Shown: positions 10,428 to 19,793 of the stretch, piece after piece
How positions within the stretch are numbered: the first letter of the stretch is position 1
Layout of the letters: every line of letters starts with the position of its first letter
From: Phaeodactylibacter xiamenensis
GTDB lineage: Bacteria > Bacteroidota > Bacteroidia > Chitinophagales > Saprospiraceae
Assembly: GCF_000759025.1 (NCBI RefSeq)
Contig: NZ_JPOS01000010.1
Location: forward strand, 244,233 to 308,232
Direction: 5' to 3'
Length of the DNA: 64,000 bases
Program-made: the position numbers and the translations under genes
The notes under the pieces: model-generated
Database searches by the model: none
The model's input: the letters and a program-made list of their open reading frames with translations, nothing else
What the model was told of the DNA's origin: nothing

Positions 10428-11957
10428 ATGGATACCAAATTCCTCCAAGAACTTGGACTGCATACTGAAAACGCCGGTACCAGCACCGGTCAAAACTCGA
10501 TGGACTCCGGTCAGTACATTGAGTCCTACTCTCCCGTGGATGGCAAGCTCATCGGCAAGGTGAGCCAAACCACCCGCGAGGAGTACGAACAAGTAATGGC
10601 TACGGCTCAGGAAGCCTTCAAAACCTGGCGTATGATGCCTGCTCCGGCCCGGGGCGAGGTGGTACGGCAGTATGGGCTGAAACTGCGCGAGCATAAAGAC
10701 GCACTCGGCCGCCTTGTTTCCTACGAAATGGGCAAAAGCCTGCAGGAAGGCTGGGGAGAAGTACAGGAGATGATCGACATCTGTGACTTTGCCGTAGGGC
10801 AGTCCCGTCAGCTGTATGGCCTGACGATGCACTCTGAGCGCCCGAGCCACCGCATGTACGAGCAGTACCACCCGCTGGGTATTGTGGGTATTATTTCAGC
10901 CTTCAACTTCCCGGTAGCGGTATGGTCCTGGAATTCCATGATCGCACTCATCTGTGGTGATGTGACGGTTTGGAAAGCTTCTGAAAAGTCTCCCCTATGC
11001 TCCGTAGCCTGCCAAAACCTGCTGCGCGACGTGCTGAAGGAGAACAACGTGCCCGAGGGCGTAAGCTGCATCATCAATGGTGACTACAAGGTGGGCGAGT
11101 TTATGACCAAAGACCATCGCGTACCCCTCATTTCGGCGACCGGCAGCACCCGTATGGGTAAAATTGTGGCGGCGGAAGTGGGCAGCCGTCTGGGCAAAAC
11201 CATCCTGGAGCTGGGTGGCAATAACGCCATCATCGTTACGCCAAGCGCTGACACCAACGTTGTCCTCACCGGTGCCCTCTTCGGCGCGGTAGGCACAGCC
11301 GGGCAGCGTTGTACCTCCACCCGCCGCCTGATTGTACACGAGAGCCTCTTTGACGAGGTGAAGGAGAAAATGACCAAAGCCTACGGGCAACTGCGCATCG
11401 GCAACCCATTGGATGAAAACAACCACGTGGGCCCGCTGATTGATAAGGATGCTGTGCAGAACTACCTGAATGCGATCGAAACGGTTCAGAAAGAAGGCGG
11501 TAAACTCCTCGTGGAAGGTGGCGTACTCGAAGGCCCCGGATATGAAAGCGGCTGCTATGTGAAGCCTTGCATTGTAGAGGCGGAGCACGACTACAAAACA
11601 GTGCATACCGAGACCTTCGCCCCTATCCTCTACCTCATCAGGTACAAGGATATGGATGAGGCGATTGCTTACCACAATGAGGTACCGCAGGGCTTGTCAT
11701 CGGCCATTATGACCAATAACCTGCGGGAAGCAGAGCGTTTCCTTTCCCATGCCGGTTCTGACTGTGGTATTGCCAACGTCAACATCGGTACAAGCGGTGC
11801 GGAAATCGGTGGCGCTTTCGGTGGCGAAAAGGAAACCGGCGGTGGCCGCGAAAGTGGCTCCGATGCCTGGAAGGCCTACATGCGCCGTCAGACCAATACC
11901 ATTAACTACAGCACAGAGGTGCCGTTGGCACAGGGTATTAAGTTTGACCTGGACTAA
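10428..11957 (+). CDS. Aldehyde dehydrogenase, ALDH7/alpha-aminoadipic semialdehyde dehydrogenase-like
   Basis: 509 aa, 'LELGGNNAIIV', 'GTAGQRCTSTRRLIVHE', C-term 'GGEKETGGGRESGSDAWKAYMRRQTNTINYS'. Confidence 0.9.
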   Translation: MDTKFLQELGLHTENAGTSTGQNSMDSGQYIESYSPVDGKLIGKVSQTTREEYEQVMATAQEAFKTWRMMPAPARGEVVRQYGLKLREHKDALGRLVSYEMGKSLQEGWGEVQEMIDICDFAVGQSRQLYGLTMHSERPSHRMYEQYHPLGIVGIISAFNFPVAVWSWNSMIALICGDVTVWKASEKSPLCSVACQNLLRDVLKENNVPEGVSCIINGDYKVGEFMTKDHRVPLISATGSTRMGKIVAAEVGSRLGKTILELGGNNAIIVTPSADTNVVLTGALFGAVGTAGQRCTSTRRLIVHESLFDEVKEKMTKAYGQLRIGNPLDENNHVGPLIDKDAVQNYLNAIETVQKEGGKLLVEGGVLEGPGYESGCYVKPCIVEAEHDYKTVHTETFAPILYLIRYKDMDEAIAYHNEVPQGLSSAIMTNNLREAERFLSHAGSDCGIANVNIGTSGAEIGGAFGGEKETGGGRESGSDAWKAYMRRQTNTINYSTEVPLAQGIKFDLD

Positions 11958-12008
11958 TAACGGAACGCCCGGCCCTTTTTAAGAGGCGGGCAAGCCAGAT
12001 ATGCAATT

Positions 12009-12046
12009 ACGCCCGGTGGAGGTAGCTCTGCCGGGCGTTTTTTTTT
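12009..12046 (+). terminator. Intrinsic terminator downstream of the ALDH gene
   Basis: acgcccgg ... ccgggcgt followed by a T run. Confidence 0.85.
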
Positions 12047-12169
12047 GGAAGAGGCTAGCCCCAAACAAAAAATCAAAAAAATTATTACCGGCATGAGTAC
12101 AGCAGGAGGAAGTCCTGCCTTATTGGGGTGTAAGACATCGAAAACAATACATCACCAAATATCAAACTT

Positions 12170-13084
12170 ATGACATCCCGAATTTTGAAAATCACCGCAC
12201 TGCTCTTTTTCGCTGCGACCCTTTTTGTAGCCTGCGATAAAGAAGCTACGACCGACAGCTTCGGCGAAATTGAAACGCAGGAAGCTTTCATGCAAATGGA
12301 AGAAGCCGGCCACCTGGGCTCCAACGGCTGTTTCCAGCTGGTTTTCCCCGTTACCCTTGTTTTTGAAGATGGCACCACTGCTGCTGTCGATAGCCGCATC
12401 GCCATCCGTCAGGCGATCCGGGCATGGATTCAGGTTAATGGCCGCCCGACTCAGCGCCCGCAGTTTGAGTACCCCTTTGACGTCACTCTGGAAGATGGAA
12501 CCGTACAGACCATCACCTCTGGGGAGGAGTTCCGTGCGTTGATACAGGAGTGTCGCCCCAACGGTCCGAATGGCCCGCACGACCACACCCCTTGCTACGA
12601 TTTGGTCTTCCCGGTTACGCTCGTCTACCCGGACGGCACAGAGGCAGAAGCCGCAGGCCCGCTGGCACTCCGTCAACTGCTGCGCCAATGGAAGGTGAAC
12701 AACCCGGACAGCGACGAGCGCCCTACCCTTGGCTTCCCGATTCAGGTGACCCTGTCTGCCAACGACTCCCTCGTCACGGTAAACAGTCAGGAAGAACTGA
12801 TGGCATTGCGTGAGGACTGTGCGCCTGGCAACTTCGGCCCTTGCTTCACCATCAACTATCCGGTGACCATCGCACTGCCGGATGGCACAACGGCTGAAGC
12901 GGATAGTCCTCAGGCGGCTCGCCAAATTTTCCAGGACTGGCGCGAGAACAACCCTGGCCCGCCAACCGCAAGTGAACGCCCCGGCTTCGTTTTCCCAATC
13001 GAAGTGACCCTGACCGAAGACGACTCGGTAGTGAGTGTCGAAAGCCCGGAGGAACTACGCGCGCTTTGGAATGACTGCCACTAG
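12170..13084 (+). CDS. Lipoprotein made of three tandem ~80-aa repeats
   Basis: Lipobox 'LFVAC'; repeats begin CFQLVFPVTLVFEDGT / CYDLVFPVTLVYPDGT / CFTINYPVTIALPDGT and end in ExxALxxxCxP-like motifs. Confidence 0.85.
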   Translation: MTSRILKITALLFFAATLFVACDKEATTDSFGEIETQEAFMQMEEAGHLGSNGCFQLVFPVTLVFEDGTTAAVDSRIAIRQAIRAWIQVNGRPTQRPQFEYPFDVTLEDGTVQTITSGEEFRALIQECRPNGPNGPHDHTPCYDLVFPVTLVYPDGTEAEAAGPLALRQLLRQWKVNNPDSDERPTLGFPIQVTLSANDSLVTVNSQEELMALREDCAPGNFGPCFTINYPVTIALPDGTTAEADSPQAARQIFQDWRENNPGPPTASERPGFVFPIEVTLTEDDSVVSVESPEELRALWNDCH

Positions 13085-13099
13085 CGCTGTGTAGCGTGC

Positions 13100-13114
13100 G
13101 ACTTCTACGAAGTC
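13100..13114. repeat. 15-bp palindrome GACTTCTACGAAGTC (copy 1)
   Basis: 6-bp arms around TAC; extends to CGACTTC...GAAGTCG. Confidence 0.8.
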
Positions 13115-13148
13115 GGTCTTCCCTGGCGTCACCTGGATAGCAGCATTT

Positions 13149-13163
13149 GACTTCTACGAAGTC
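13149..13163. repeat. 15-bp palindrome GACTTCTACGAAGTC (copy 2)
   Basis: Identical to copy 1, 49 bp downstream. Confidence 0.8.
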
Positions 13164-13230
13164 TTCTTCAGGTGCACGATCGCGCTTCTGTCCTACTGAA
13201 GGTATTTGAAAAAAGTTTGACTATTCTGGA

Positions 13231-13262
13231 AAGCCGGGTGCCTAAAGGGTGCCCGGCTTTTT
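13231..13262 (+). terminator. Intrinsic terminator
   Basis: aagccggg ... cccggctttttt hairpin plus T run. Confidence 0.75.
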
Positions 13263-13286
13263 CGCATTAGGGTGGTAGCGATAACC

Positions 13287-13525
13287 CTATAGCTGTATGA
13301 CTAAAGGCAAAGCAATATGCTTCCCTTCAGCCCGGATGCTCAACTGATACCAACCTTCCGGCAAGTTGCCCAGCCGGAAAGTGGCATTACCGCCTGCGGG
13401 CTCCAGGGTACATTGTCATACCGGCTGCCCAAGGGCATTAACAACCAGGTGTAGTCGTGTTTTTGAGCGGATAGGTTGGATAAAAGGAAAAGGGCGTGAA
13501 AAAGGCAAAGCGTTTTTCTATACAT
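13287..13525 (-). pseudogene. Remnant of a T9SS-exported protein: signal peptide joined to a frameshifted sorting domain with a stop codon
   Basis: Frame 1 gives MYRKTLCLFHALFLLSNLSAQKHDYTW. The shifted frame gives LHLVVNALGQPV*QCTLEPAGGNATFRLGNLPEGWYQLSIRAEGKHIALPLVIQL*, a typical T9SS type A C-terminus. Confidence 0.75.
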
Positions 13526-13677
13526 GAGCGCCGGTTTTGCAAAAAAACGAGTGGATCCAATGTCAAGTTACGCCAGCCTTGGAGAAATTTCAACTGGGAG
13601 GAGGAGTTCGTCAGGGTATAGGCTTCTTATTTTGGGAATCTTTTACGGGGCAATTATTCAGGCTCACGCTTGAAATG

Positions 13678-13715
13678 AAATGGTCCGGCACACTTCTTAG
13701 CGTACCGGGCCATTT
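13678..13715 (-). terminator. Hairpin downstream of the TPR gene, probable terminator
   Basis: aaatggtccgg ... ccgggccattt inverted repeat. Confidence 0.55.
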
Positions 13716-13742
13716 TATCTCTTAGGTTCTTGCGAGTGTTTA

Positions 13743-15152
13743 TTAATCCTTAAAGCGTACAGTAACTGTTTCGCCGATACCGCAGCCTACGGACACCTGC
13801 TGCCCTTCCGAAACGTTACGCATGAAGCCTTCCTGCTTATCCGGCATAGCACCGTAGTACTGGCTCAGGCGCTTGTCGGCGTCATCAGCTACCTCACCGT
13901 CCACGGACTTAGCATAGCGGTACTTTTCCATAGCTGCCAGGATCGCCAGGCGAGAGGTCCAGTCGTCGCAATTACGGCCCAGTTTGGCGTAGCAGTCACC
14001 AATTAGGAGGTAAGGCCGACCCCAGCCATCGGTCAGGCTTGCCGCTTTGCGGGCGGCAGAAAGTGCACCACCAGCATTATTCTTACGGTACAGCTTGATA
14101 GACGCGATACTGTAGTAAATCTGGGCTTTGCCCTCATCGTCCATTTCCTGGTCAGAGTTGAGGCATTCTTCGTACCGGGCCAGTGCCTGATCATAGTTGC
14201 CTTCTTTTTGCAGCTGTGTGGCATCGTAGCAGGCATTGCGCTCCCGGCGTGCCGTCTCCAGCGAGTCATTAACAGCTTTAGCCAGCTGCTCGTAGTTGGA
14301 CTTCATGTCCTGCATGAAAGTCTCAGTGGAATCACAGCCTTGCTGACGCAGCTTTACGTATACGTACTTCACGACTTCCAGATCGGTAGGGTTCTCCTCA
14401 TACTGTGGCATAAGCTTTTTCTTGAAATAGCCACAGTCAAACACCTGGTCCTCTACTTCCTTGAAGGCGTTGTCCATACGTGCTTTTGAGGCTGCGTAGT
14501 ACTCTCCGTAGGTATCATTGTTTTCCTGGTTATACTCGGCAATCGCCTCCAGTTTGCTGTACATTTCCTGTGCTTCCGGCTGCTCAATCTTGCCTGACTT
14601 GAAGAAATAAGCCAGGATTTGCCCCATAGGTTCCAGAAGAATATACTCTGCATCATTGCCGCCCTGTTCCACAGCAGCCTTCAGTACATCGTAGGTAGAT
14701 TGGCGGAAGCCATATTCCGGCATATAAAACATGTCAAAGCCTTTACGTCCAAGCAGGAACGCTTCGTTCTTGTAGCATTCAATCTGCTGGTCATAAAGGT
14801 TCAGGATGCGCTCAGCAATTGCTTTCTTTTCTTCTCCATCCGTTGTCTTTTTATATTTGACTTTGAGCAAGTCAATACCATCGGAGAAGTGAGAAGGGCG
14901 CTGACCATCCGCTGCAGGTGCCAGTTTGTAAGCCTTTTCCCAGTTTTCATAGGCAATCTGGAACTCTGTTTCAGACAATGCCTCAAGATCAGCTACAGTT
15001 TTGCCTTTAACGACTCCACGGTAAAGTACGTGAGCATTTGTTGCTTCTTCCTCAAAGGGTTTACCATTCCAGGTCTCGCACTGCGCCCCTGCAGCGGTTG
15101 CAAAAAGCACAGAAAGCGAAAGGGCGATCAGTGAAATACGTAACTCTTTCAT
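13743..15152 (-). CDS. Exported TPR-containing protein
   Basis: 469 aa, signal peptide, TPR-like helices (YDQALARYEECLNSDQEMDDEGKAQIYYSIASIKLYRKNN). Confidence 0.8.
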   Translation of the reverse strand: MKELRISLIALSLSVLFATAAGAQCETWNGKPFEEEATNAHVLYRGVVKGKTVADLEALSETEFQIAYENWEKAYKLAPAADGQRPSHFSDGIDLLKVKYKKTTDGEEKKAIAERILNLYDQQIECYKNEAFLLGRKGFDMFYMPEYGFRQSTYDVLKAAVEQGGNDAEYILLEPMGQILAYFFKSGKIEQPEAQEMYSKLEAIAEYNQENNDTYGEYYAASKARMDNAFKEVEDQVFDCGYFKKKLMPQYEENPTDLEVVKYVYVKLRQQGCDSTETFMQDMKSNYEQLAKAVNDSLETARRERNACYDATQLQKEGNYDQALARYEECLNSDQEMDDEGKAQIYYSIASIKLYRKNNAGGALSAARKAASLTDGWGRPYLLIGDCYAKLGRNCDDWTSRLAILAAMEKYRYAKSVDGEVADDADKRLSQYYGAMPDKQEGFMRNVSEGQQVSVGCGIGETVTVRFKD

Positions 15153-15155
15153 AGT

Positions 15156-16523
15156 TTAATTAAATTTTCGTTTGAAGAACCAAGTGTTATCATTTAATGT
15201 AAATCCAAGTGTCATATTGATGTAGGTTTCCCGAAGGGCTTGCTGTAGCCCAAACTGACCAGCCTCCACTGTAAAGTTAACAAAGGAGGTCCGCTGACGG
15301 GGCAGGATGATCGGGAAGCCAAAACCGAGGCTTAACCCGTAATCCAGCAGCTGATCGCCTTCAAAGGAACGGGGATCATTGCCGTAGAAGGCCCCAACCC
15401 GGTATCGTATACGCTCCCAATAGCTATCATAAGAGAGGTAATCCGGGATGTACTCCCCTCCTACTCGTACCTGCCACGAATTAGACAAATCGGTATTGGA
15501 TTGTGCGTCGTTGCGGTAATTGCTCCACTGCGCAAGGCCCATTTCCACCCCCAGCCGTACTTTGTTGAGGCGCTCGTAGGTCACACCAGCGGTAAACTCA
15601 GCCGGCAGCTGACCTGTCCCTTCTACCGCAACCTCGTTAAATAAGGTATCCACCAGGTTAACGAAGCCGAAATTGGAGTTGAACCTTTGCCCAAAGCGAT
15701 ACGCTTCGGTATTGAACGAGTTGGCGGTGTTGCCGTGCAAACCAAAAATCAGCCGGCGGCCCGTTGGTTTCAGCTCGCCGTTCTCATCGGCTTTTTTGAA
15801 GACAAAGGTGTACTGCAGGCCAAGCCGCCAGAAAAGCCCAGTCATGGTATACTCATCCAGGAATTCGGTAGTATAGCTCAGTGGAAGATCATTAAATTCC
15901 ACCCGGCGGCTGTTTTCCAGGGTACCCCAGTTGTAGCCCAGCGTCAGCCCTCCCGACAGGCCGCCGTAGCGAATGCCATTGCTCCAGCTCAGGCGATAGG
16001 TCTCTCCCTTGCCTCTTAGAAAATTCGTACTCAACCCGGCTGAACCGGCTTCCTGTGTCGTTTCCACATTATACCCCACTGTAGTATAGGGCTGCAATAT
16101 AAATGCCATGCCCAACCCGAGCTTGGTATCCTTTCGGTCCAATACTTCGTTGATCGGGTTGATCAGCGGGAAAGCCAGGGCAAGGTAGGTCAGGTTTCCG
16201 CTCCAAAACGGAGCAGAAGCATCCTCTGCAGTGAGTGTACTGTACCTGGCGTCAATGCCAATTTCAAAAGCCGTAGCGTCAAGTCGTGACAGTGCCGCCG
16301 GGTTCAACGGGTTAATATGATAAGGATCATGGTAAGCGGCCGTAAGCCCCCCCATACCACCTTGTGCCGGCATATACTGAGCGTTGAAATCCCCCAGCCC
16401 AAACCGGGAGTAAGGAGAATTGATCTTCGGATCTGCTTCCACAGCAACGTCCTGTCCCAACACCACAAAGGCACTGCTGCATAAACAGGCCAACACAATT
16501 ATTCTACTCCAGACGCTTGACAT
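15156..16523 (-). CDS. Putative outer-membrane beta-barrel protein
   Basis: Signal peptide then 'NSPYSRFGLGDFNAQYMPAQGGMGGLTAAYHDPYHINPLNPAAL'; alternating strands to the C-terminus. Confidence 0.75.
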   Translation of the reverse strand: MSSVWSRIIVLACLCSSAFVVLGQDVAVEADPKINSPYSRFGLGDFNAQYMPAQGGMGGLTAAYHDPYHINPLNPAALSRLDATAFEIGIDARYSTLTAEDASAPFWSGNLTYLALAFPLINPINEVLDRKDTKLGLGMAFILQPYTTVGYNVETTQEAGSAGLSTNFLRGKGETYRLSWSNGIRYGGLSGGLTLGYNWGTLENSRRVEFNDLPLSYTTEFLDEYTMTGLFWRLGLQYTFVFKKADENGELKPTGRRLIFGLHGNTANSFNTEAYRFGQRFNSNFGFVNLVDTLFNEVAVEGTGQLPAEFTAGVTYERLNKVRLGVEMGLAQWSNYRNDAQSNTDLSNSWQVRVGGEYIPDYLSYDSYWERIRYRVGAFYGNDPRSFEGDQLLDYGLSLGFGFPIILPRQRTSFVNFTVEAGQFGLQQALRETYINMTLGFTLNDNTWFFKRKFN

Positions 16524-17238
16524 TATATTCCAGAATTTTATTTAGCCCCAGCAGGACCAAATGATGGTTCACAAATATCTCGCTTTTGAGCTTATTCGCC
16601 AAAAAAATGGCATCTCCCCCTGTCAGTAAGGCCTTCACAGGCCCTAAATTAGCCTCTGACCACTGCCGGTAGCCTTCTATTTCGAACAAAATACCTTGCT
16701 GTGCGCCATTACGCATGGCTTTTTCGGTAGATCGCCCGATCAGCGCCGTTGCTTCACCCCGCTTTACCTCAGGCAACCGGGCTGTAAACCGGTGCATAGC
16801 CTGTAGCCGCATAGATAAGCCCGGTGCAATATTCCCACCGAGGTATACCCCTTCCGCGCTCAGCCAGTCGTAGGTAATGCAGGTACCTGCATCCACAACC
16901 AGGCAATGCTGTTGGGGAAATAATGTATACGCACCCACTACAGCGGCCAGGCGGTCTTTGCCCAGAGTTTCGGGTGTATCATACTCATGGCTAACAGGTA
17001 TAGGAGTTGTAGGGTGTAGCTCAAAAAAGCGAAAATGATGCTGTAACTGCTCCTGCACATCCAAATGCACAGCACCGGCTACATTAGATAAGATGATATT
17101 TTGAACGGCTTGGTTGGTTGCGTACTCAAAAAAGTTGGGCACACTTCCGTTGGGCCATTCTTCGTGCTGAACCAAAACACCATCGTTAAAAACGGCAGCT
17201 TTGGTCCTGGTATTGCCTATGTCGATGGCTAAATTCAA
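16504..17238 (-). CDS. coaX: Type III pantothenate kinase
   Basis: 'MNLAIDIGNTRTKAAVF', 'CLVVDAGTCITYDW', 'YLGGNIAPGLSMRLQAMHRFTARLP', 'LLTGGDA'. Confidence 0.95.
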   Translation of the reverse strand: MNLAIDIGNTRTKAAVFNDGVLVQHEEWPNGSVPNFFEYATNQAVQNIILSNVAGAVHLDVQEQLQHHFRFFELHPTTPIPVSHEYDTPETLGKDRLAAVVGAYTLFPQQHCLVVDAGTCITYDWLSAEGVYLGGNIAPGLSMRLQAMHRFTARLPEVKRGEATALIGRSTEKAMRNGAQQGILFEIEGYRQWSEANLGPVKALLTGGDAIFLANKLKSEIFVNHHLVLLGLNKILEYNVKRLE

Positions 17239-17244
17239 ACGGGA

Positions 17245-18774
17245 TTAGTGTTTAAAGTGGCGTACGCCGGTAAATACCATAGACATACCGTTGGCATCGC
17301 AATACTCAATGCTGTCTTTATCCCGAATAGAACCGCCCGGTTGCACCACTGCTGTAACCCCGGCTTCACAGGCGATTTCCACGCTGTCTGCAAAGGGGAA
17401 AAAAGCATCGGAAGCCATTACTGCTCCGTCCAGTTCAAAACCGAAATGCCTGGCTTTGTCGATCGCCTGCTTCAGCGCATCTACCCGGGAGGTCTGCCCG
17501 CAGCCCATGCCCAGCAATTGCTGCCCACGTGCCAGTACGATGGTATTCGATTTGAGGTGTTTGGCACATTTCAGTGCGAAGATCAGGTCTTCCTTTTCCG
17601 CTGCTGTAGGTGCCTTTTGGGTTACCGTTTCCAGTTCCTCTGCGGTTTCCATCTTCAGGTTAGTGTCCTGCTCGATAACGCCATTGAGCAAACTCTTGAA
17701 GCTACGCTCGTGCGCATAAAACGCCTTGATGCGGAGCAAAATGCGTTTTTTCTTTTTTGAAAGAAATTCCTGTGCCTCTGGTGCAAAATCTGGTGCGATG
17801 AGCACTTCGTAGAAAATCTTATCAATTTCCTGCGCGGTCGCCAGATCTACCGTCGTATTGGCAATCAGGATCCCCCCAAATGCGGAAACGTTGTCCGCAG
17901 CAAGGGCATCCGTCCAGGCCTGAAGGAGCGTGGGGCGTGTCGCTACACCGCATGAATTGGTGTGCTTGAGGATCGCAAAGGTAGGGTCCGCATCCTGAAA
18001 TTCGCGCATCAGCCCCACTGCCGCATCGATATCCACCAGGTTATTGAAGGACAGGGCCTTCCCGCCCAGGATGTCGAACATATCCTCCAGTTTCCCGTAG
18101 AAAGTGCCCGCCTGATGTGGGTTTTCGCCGTAGCGAAGGGCCTGTGCCTCCGGTATGCTTTGCTTGAAGGCAGCCTCTGCGCCTTCTCCCTGATTAAAGT
18201 AATTGAAAATCGCGGTATCATAGTGAGAGGAAACGCCAAAGGAACGCAGGGCCAGCGCCTTGCGGTCAGGCAATTCCGTTACACCGTCTTTTTCCTTAAG
18301 CAGCTTTTCCAGCATGCCATATTCTGCCTTGGAAGGCACTACGACCACATCTTTGTAGTTCTTAGCCGCTGCCCGGATCAGCGAAATACCACCGATGTCA
18401 ATCTTCTCGATGATCGCTGCCTCGTCGTCTGTATTGGCCACCGTTTCCTCAAAGGGGTACAAGTCTACGATTACCAGATCAATTTCCGGTATGTCATATT
18501 GTTTTAGTTGTTCCTGATGGTTCTCCTCGCGACGGGCCAGGATACCGCCAAAAACTTTGGGGTGCAGCGTTTTCACCCGCCCATCAAGGATGGAAGGATA
18601 GGAAGTCAGGTCTTCCACCGCATTCACGGTAGCACCAAGCGACTCCAGGAATTGCTGTGTGCCGCCAGTGGAATAGATTTGAACGCCCAAACGTTTGAGC
18701 TCTTCCACGATAGGCTCCAGGCCATCTTTATGGTAAACGGAAATGAGTGCAGATTGTATTTTTTTGCTTGCCAT
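17245..18774 (-). CDS. purH: Bifunctional AICAR transformylase/IMP cyclohydrolase
   Basis: 'IQSALISVYHKDGLEPIVEELKRLGVQIYSTGGTQQFLE', 'RYGENPHQAGTFY'. Start assigned to MASKKIQ, downstream of the ORF-track start. Confidence 0.96.
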   Translation of the reverse strand: MASKKIQSALISVYHKDGLEPIVEELKRLGVQIYSTGGTQQFLESLGATVNAVEDLTSYPSILDGRVKTLHPKVFGGILARREENHQEQLKQYDIPEIDLVIVDLYPFEETVANTDDEAAIIEKIDIGGISLIRAAAKNYKDVVVVPSKAEYGMLEKLLKEKDGVTELPDRKALALRSFGVSSHYDTAIFNYFNQGEGAEAAFKQSIPEAQALRYGENPHQAGTFYGKLEDMFDILGGKALSFNNLVDIDAAVGLMREFQDADPTFAILKHTNSCGVATRPTLLQAWTDALAADNVSAFGGILIANTTVDLATAQEIDKIFYEVLIAPDFAPEAQEFLSKKKKRILLRIKAFYAHERSFKSLLNGVIEQDTNLKMETAEELETVTQKAPTAAEKEDLIFALKCAKHLKSNTIVLARGQQLLGMGCGQTSRVDALKQAIDKARHFGFELDGAVMASDAFFPFADSVEIACEAGVTAVVQPGGSIRDKDSIEYCDANGMSMVFTGVRHFKH

Positions 18775-18909
18775 GGCAGAGGTTTGTTGAACAGGCTGCA
18801 AAGGTAGGGATTCAGCCCGAGATAGCAAAGGCGAAAGCCCGTCGCCTTATGGCAATCAGGAACCTGACATAAGCCCTTTTTTCGGTTGGTTTACGGCCGG
18901 CATTGCCCA

Positions 18910-18917
18910 TAACTTTG
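18910..18917 (+). promoter_or_regulatory. Bacteroidota-type -7 box TAACTTTG
   Basis: Matches TAnnTTTG; precedes a ~165-nt non-coding stretch ending in a terminator. Confidence 0.55.
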
Positions 18918-18923
18918 AATTGT

Positions 18924-19084
18924 ACGAAACAACAAGCTATGAAAACAAGCGCGCTTGCTCTGACACAGGGTTAACAAGCCGTGCTGCCATCTAAATGGGT
19001 GGCAGCATGCTTCCCCAGGAAATCAAGAACTCTTCATACAAAGCAATTTTAGGTACGCCGGGGCGTCATGTCCCGGCTTTTTTA
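18924..19084 (+). ncRNA. Candidate small RNA or leader/attenuator upstream of the 19105 gene
   Basis: Promoter-like box, 11-codon ORF (MKTSALALTQG), stem TGCTGCCA/TGGCAGCA (18982-19007), terminator GCCGGGgcgtcatgtCCCGGCTTTTTT. Confidence 0.4.
19057..19084 (+). terminator. Intrinsic terminator
   Basis: gccgggg cgtcatg tcccggc + TTTTTTT. Confidence 0.75.
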
Positions 19085-19104
19085 TTCATTAAAAACTTGA
19101 AGCT

Positions 19105-19788
19105 ATGAAAATGAAATGTACATTCATCCTGACTTGCCTGCTGCTCTTTGGCAGCTCGCTGCTTCTGGCCCAAACCGCCCTTGTCGGCCAAATCAACGAT
19201 GCAGAAGGGCAGCCGCTTTATGGTGCGAATATTGAGCTTTTCAAACATAATATTCTGATAACGGGTACGGCCTCTGAAGATGGCGGGCATATTGAACTTT
19301 CCGGCCTGGATCCGGGAACTTACGATATTCAGGTATCTTACCTTGGGCACCAAACCGAAAGCGTCCGTGGTTTCAAGATGTACGCTGGAAAGCAGAACTG
19401 GCTTTATGCTGAATTAATACCGGAAGCTGTAAACATGGATGAGGTAATAGTTAGCGCGAATGGCCCCTTTTATGCTTCAGGTTGTACATATCGGTGTGGC
19501 TCTATAATCAGGAACCAGAAGGACGCCGAACCCGAAGTTGATGCTCCCATCTCGTTGCCGGACATCCAATATTTCCCTAACCCTGCAACCGAAGTGGTTA
19601 CCGTGGAATTGACACAGCCACTGAAAACACTGCAAGTCTACACTGCATCAGGGCAGATAGTGGAACAATACCACAATTTACCTCCCTCTCCATTTAGGCT
19701 ACGGGTCGATCAATGGCCAACAGGCACCTACTTACTTCGATGCATCGATAAAGACAATCAGCTGACTTTACCGCTAATCGTTGAGTGA
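19105..19788 (+). CDS. T9SS-sorted protein with CarboxypepD_reg-like domain
   Basis: 'ALVGQINDAEGQPLYGANIELFKHNILITGTASEDGGHIELSGLDPGTYDIQVSYLGHQT'; C-term 'PDIQYFPNPATEVVTVELTQPLKTLQVYTASGQIV...WPTGTYLLRC'. Confidence 0.85.
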   Translation: MKMKCTFILTCLLLFGSSLLLAQTALVGQINDAEGQPLYGANIELFKHNILITGTASEDGGHIELSGLDPGTYDIQVSYLGHQTESVRGFKMYAGKQNWLYAELIPEAVNMDEVIVSANGPFYASGCTYRCGSIIRNQKDAEPEVDAPISLPDIQYFPNPATEVVTVELTQPLKTLQVYTASGQIVEQYHNLPPSPFRLRVDQWPTGTYLLRCIDKDNQLTLPLIVE

Positions 19789-19793
19789 GCCAG

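Noticed and set aside
13537-13725. 62-aa plus-strand ORF
   Set aside because: Overlaps the terminator-like hairpin downstream of the TPR gene; no signal of coding.
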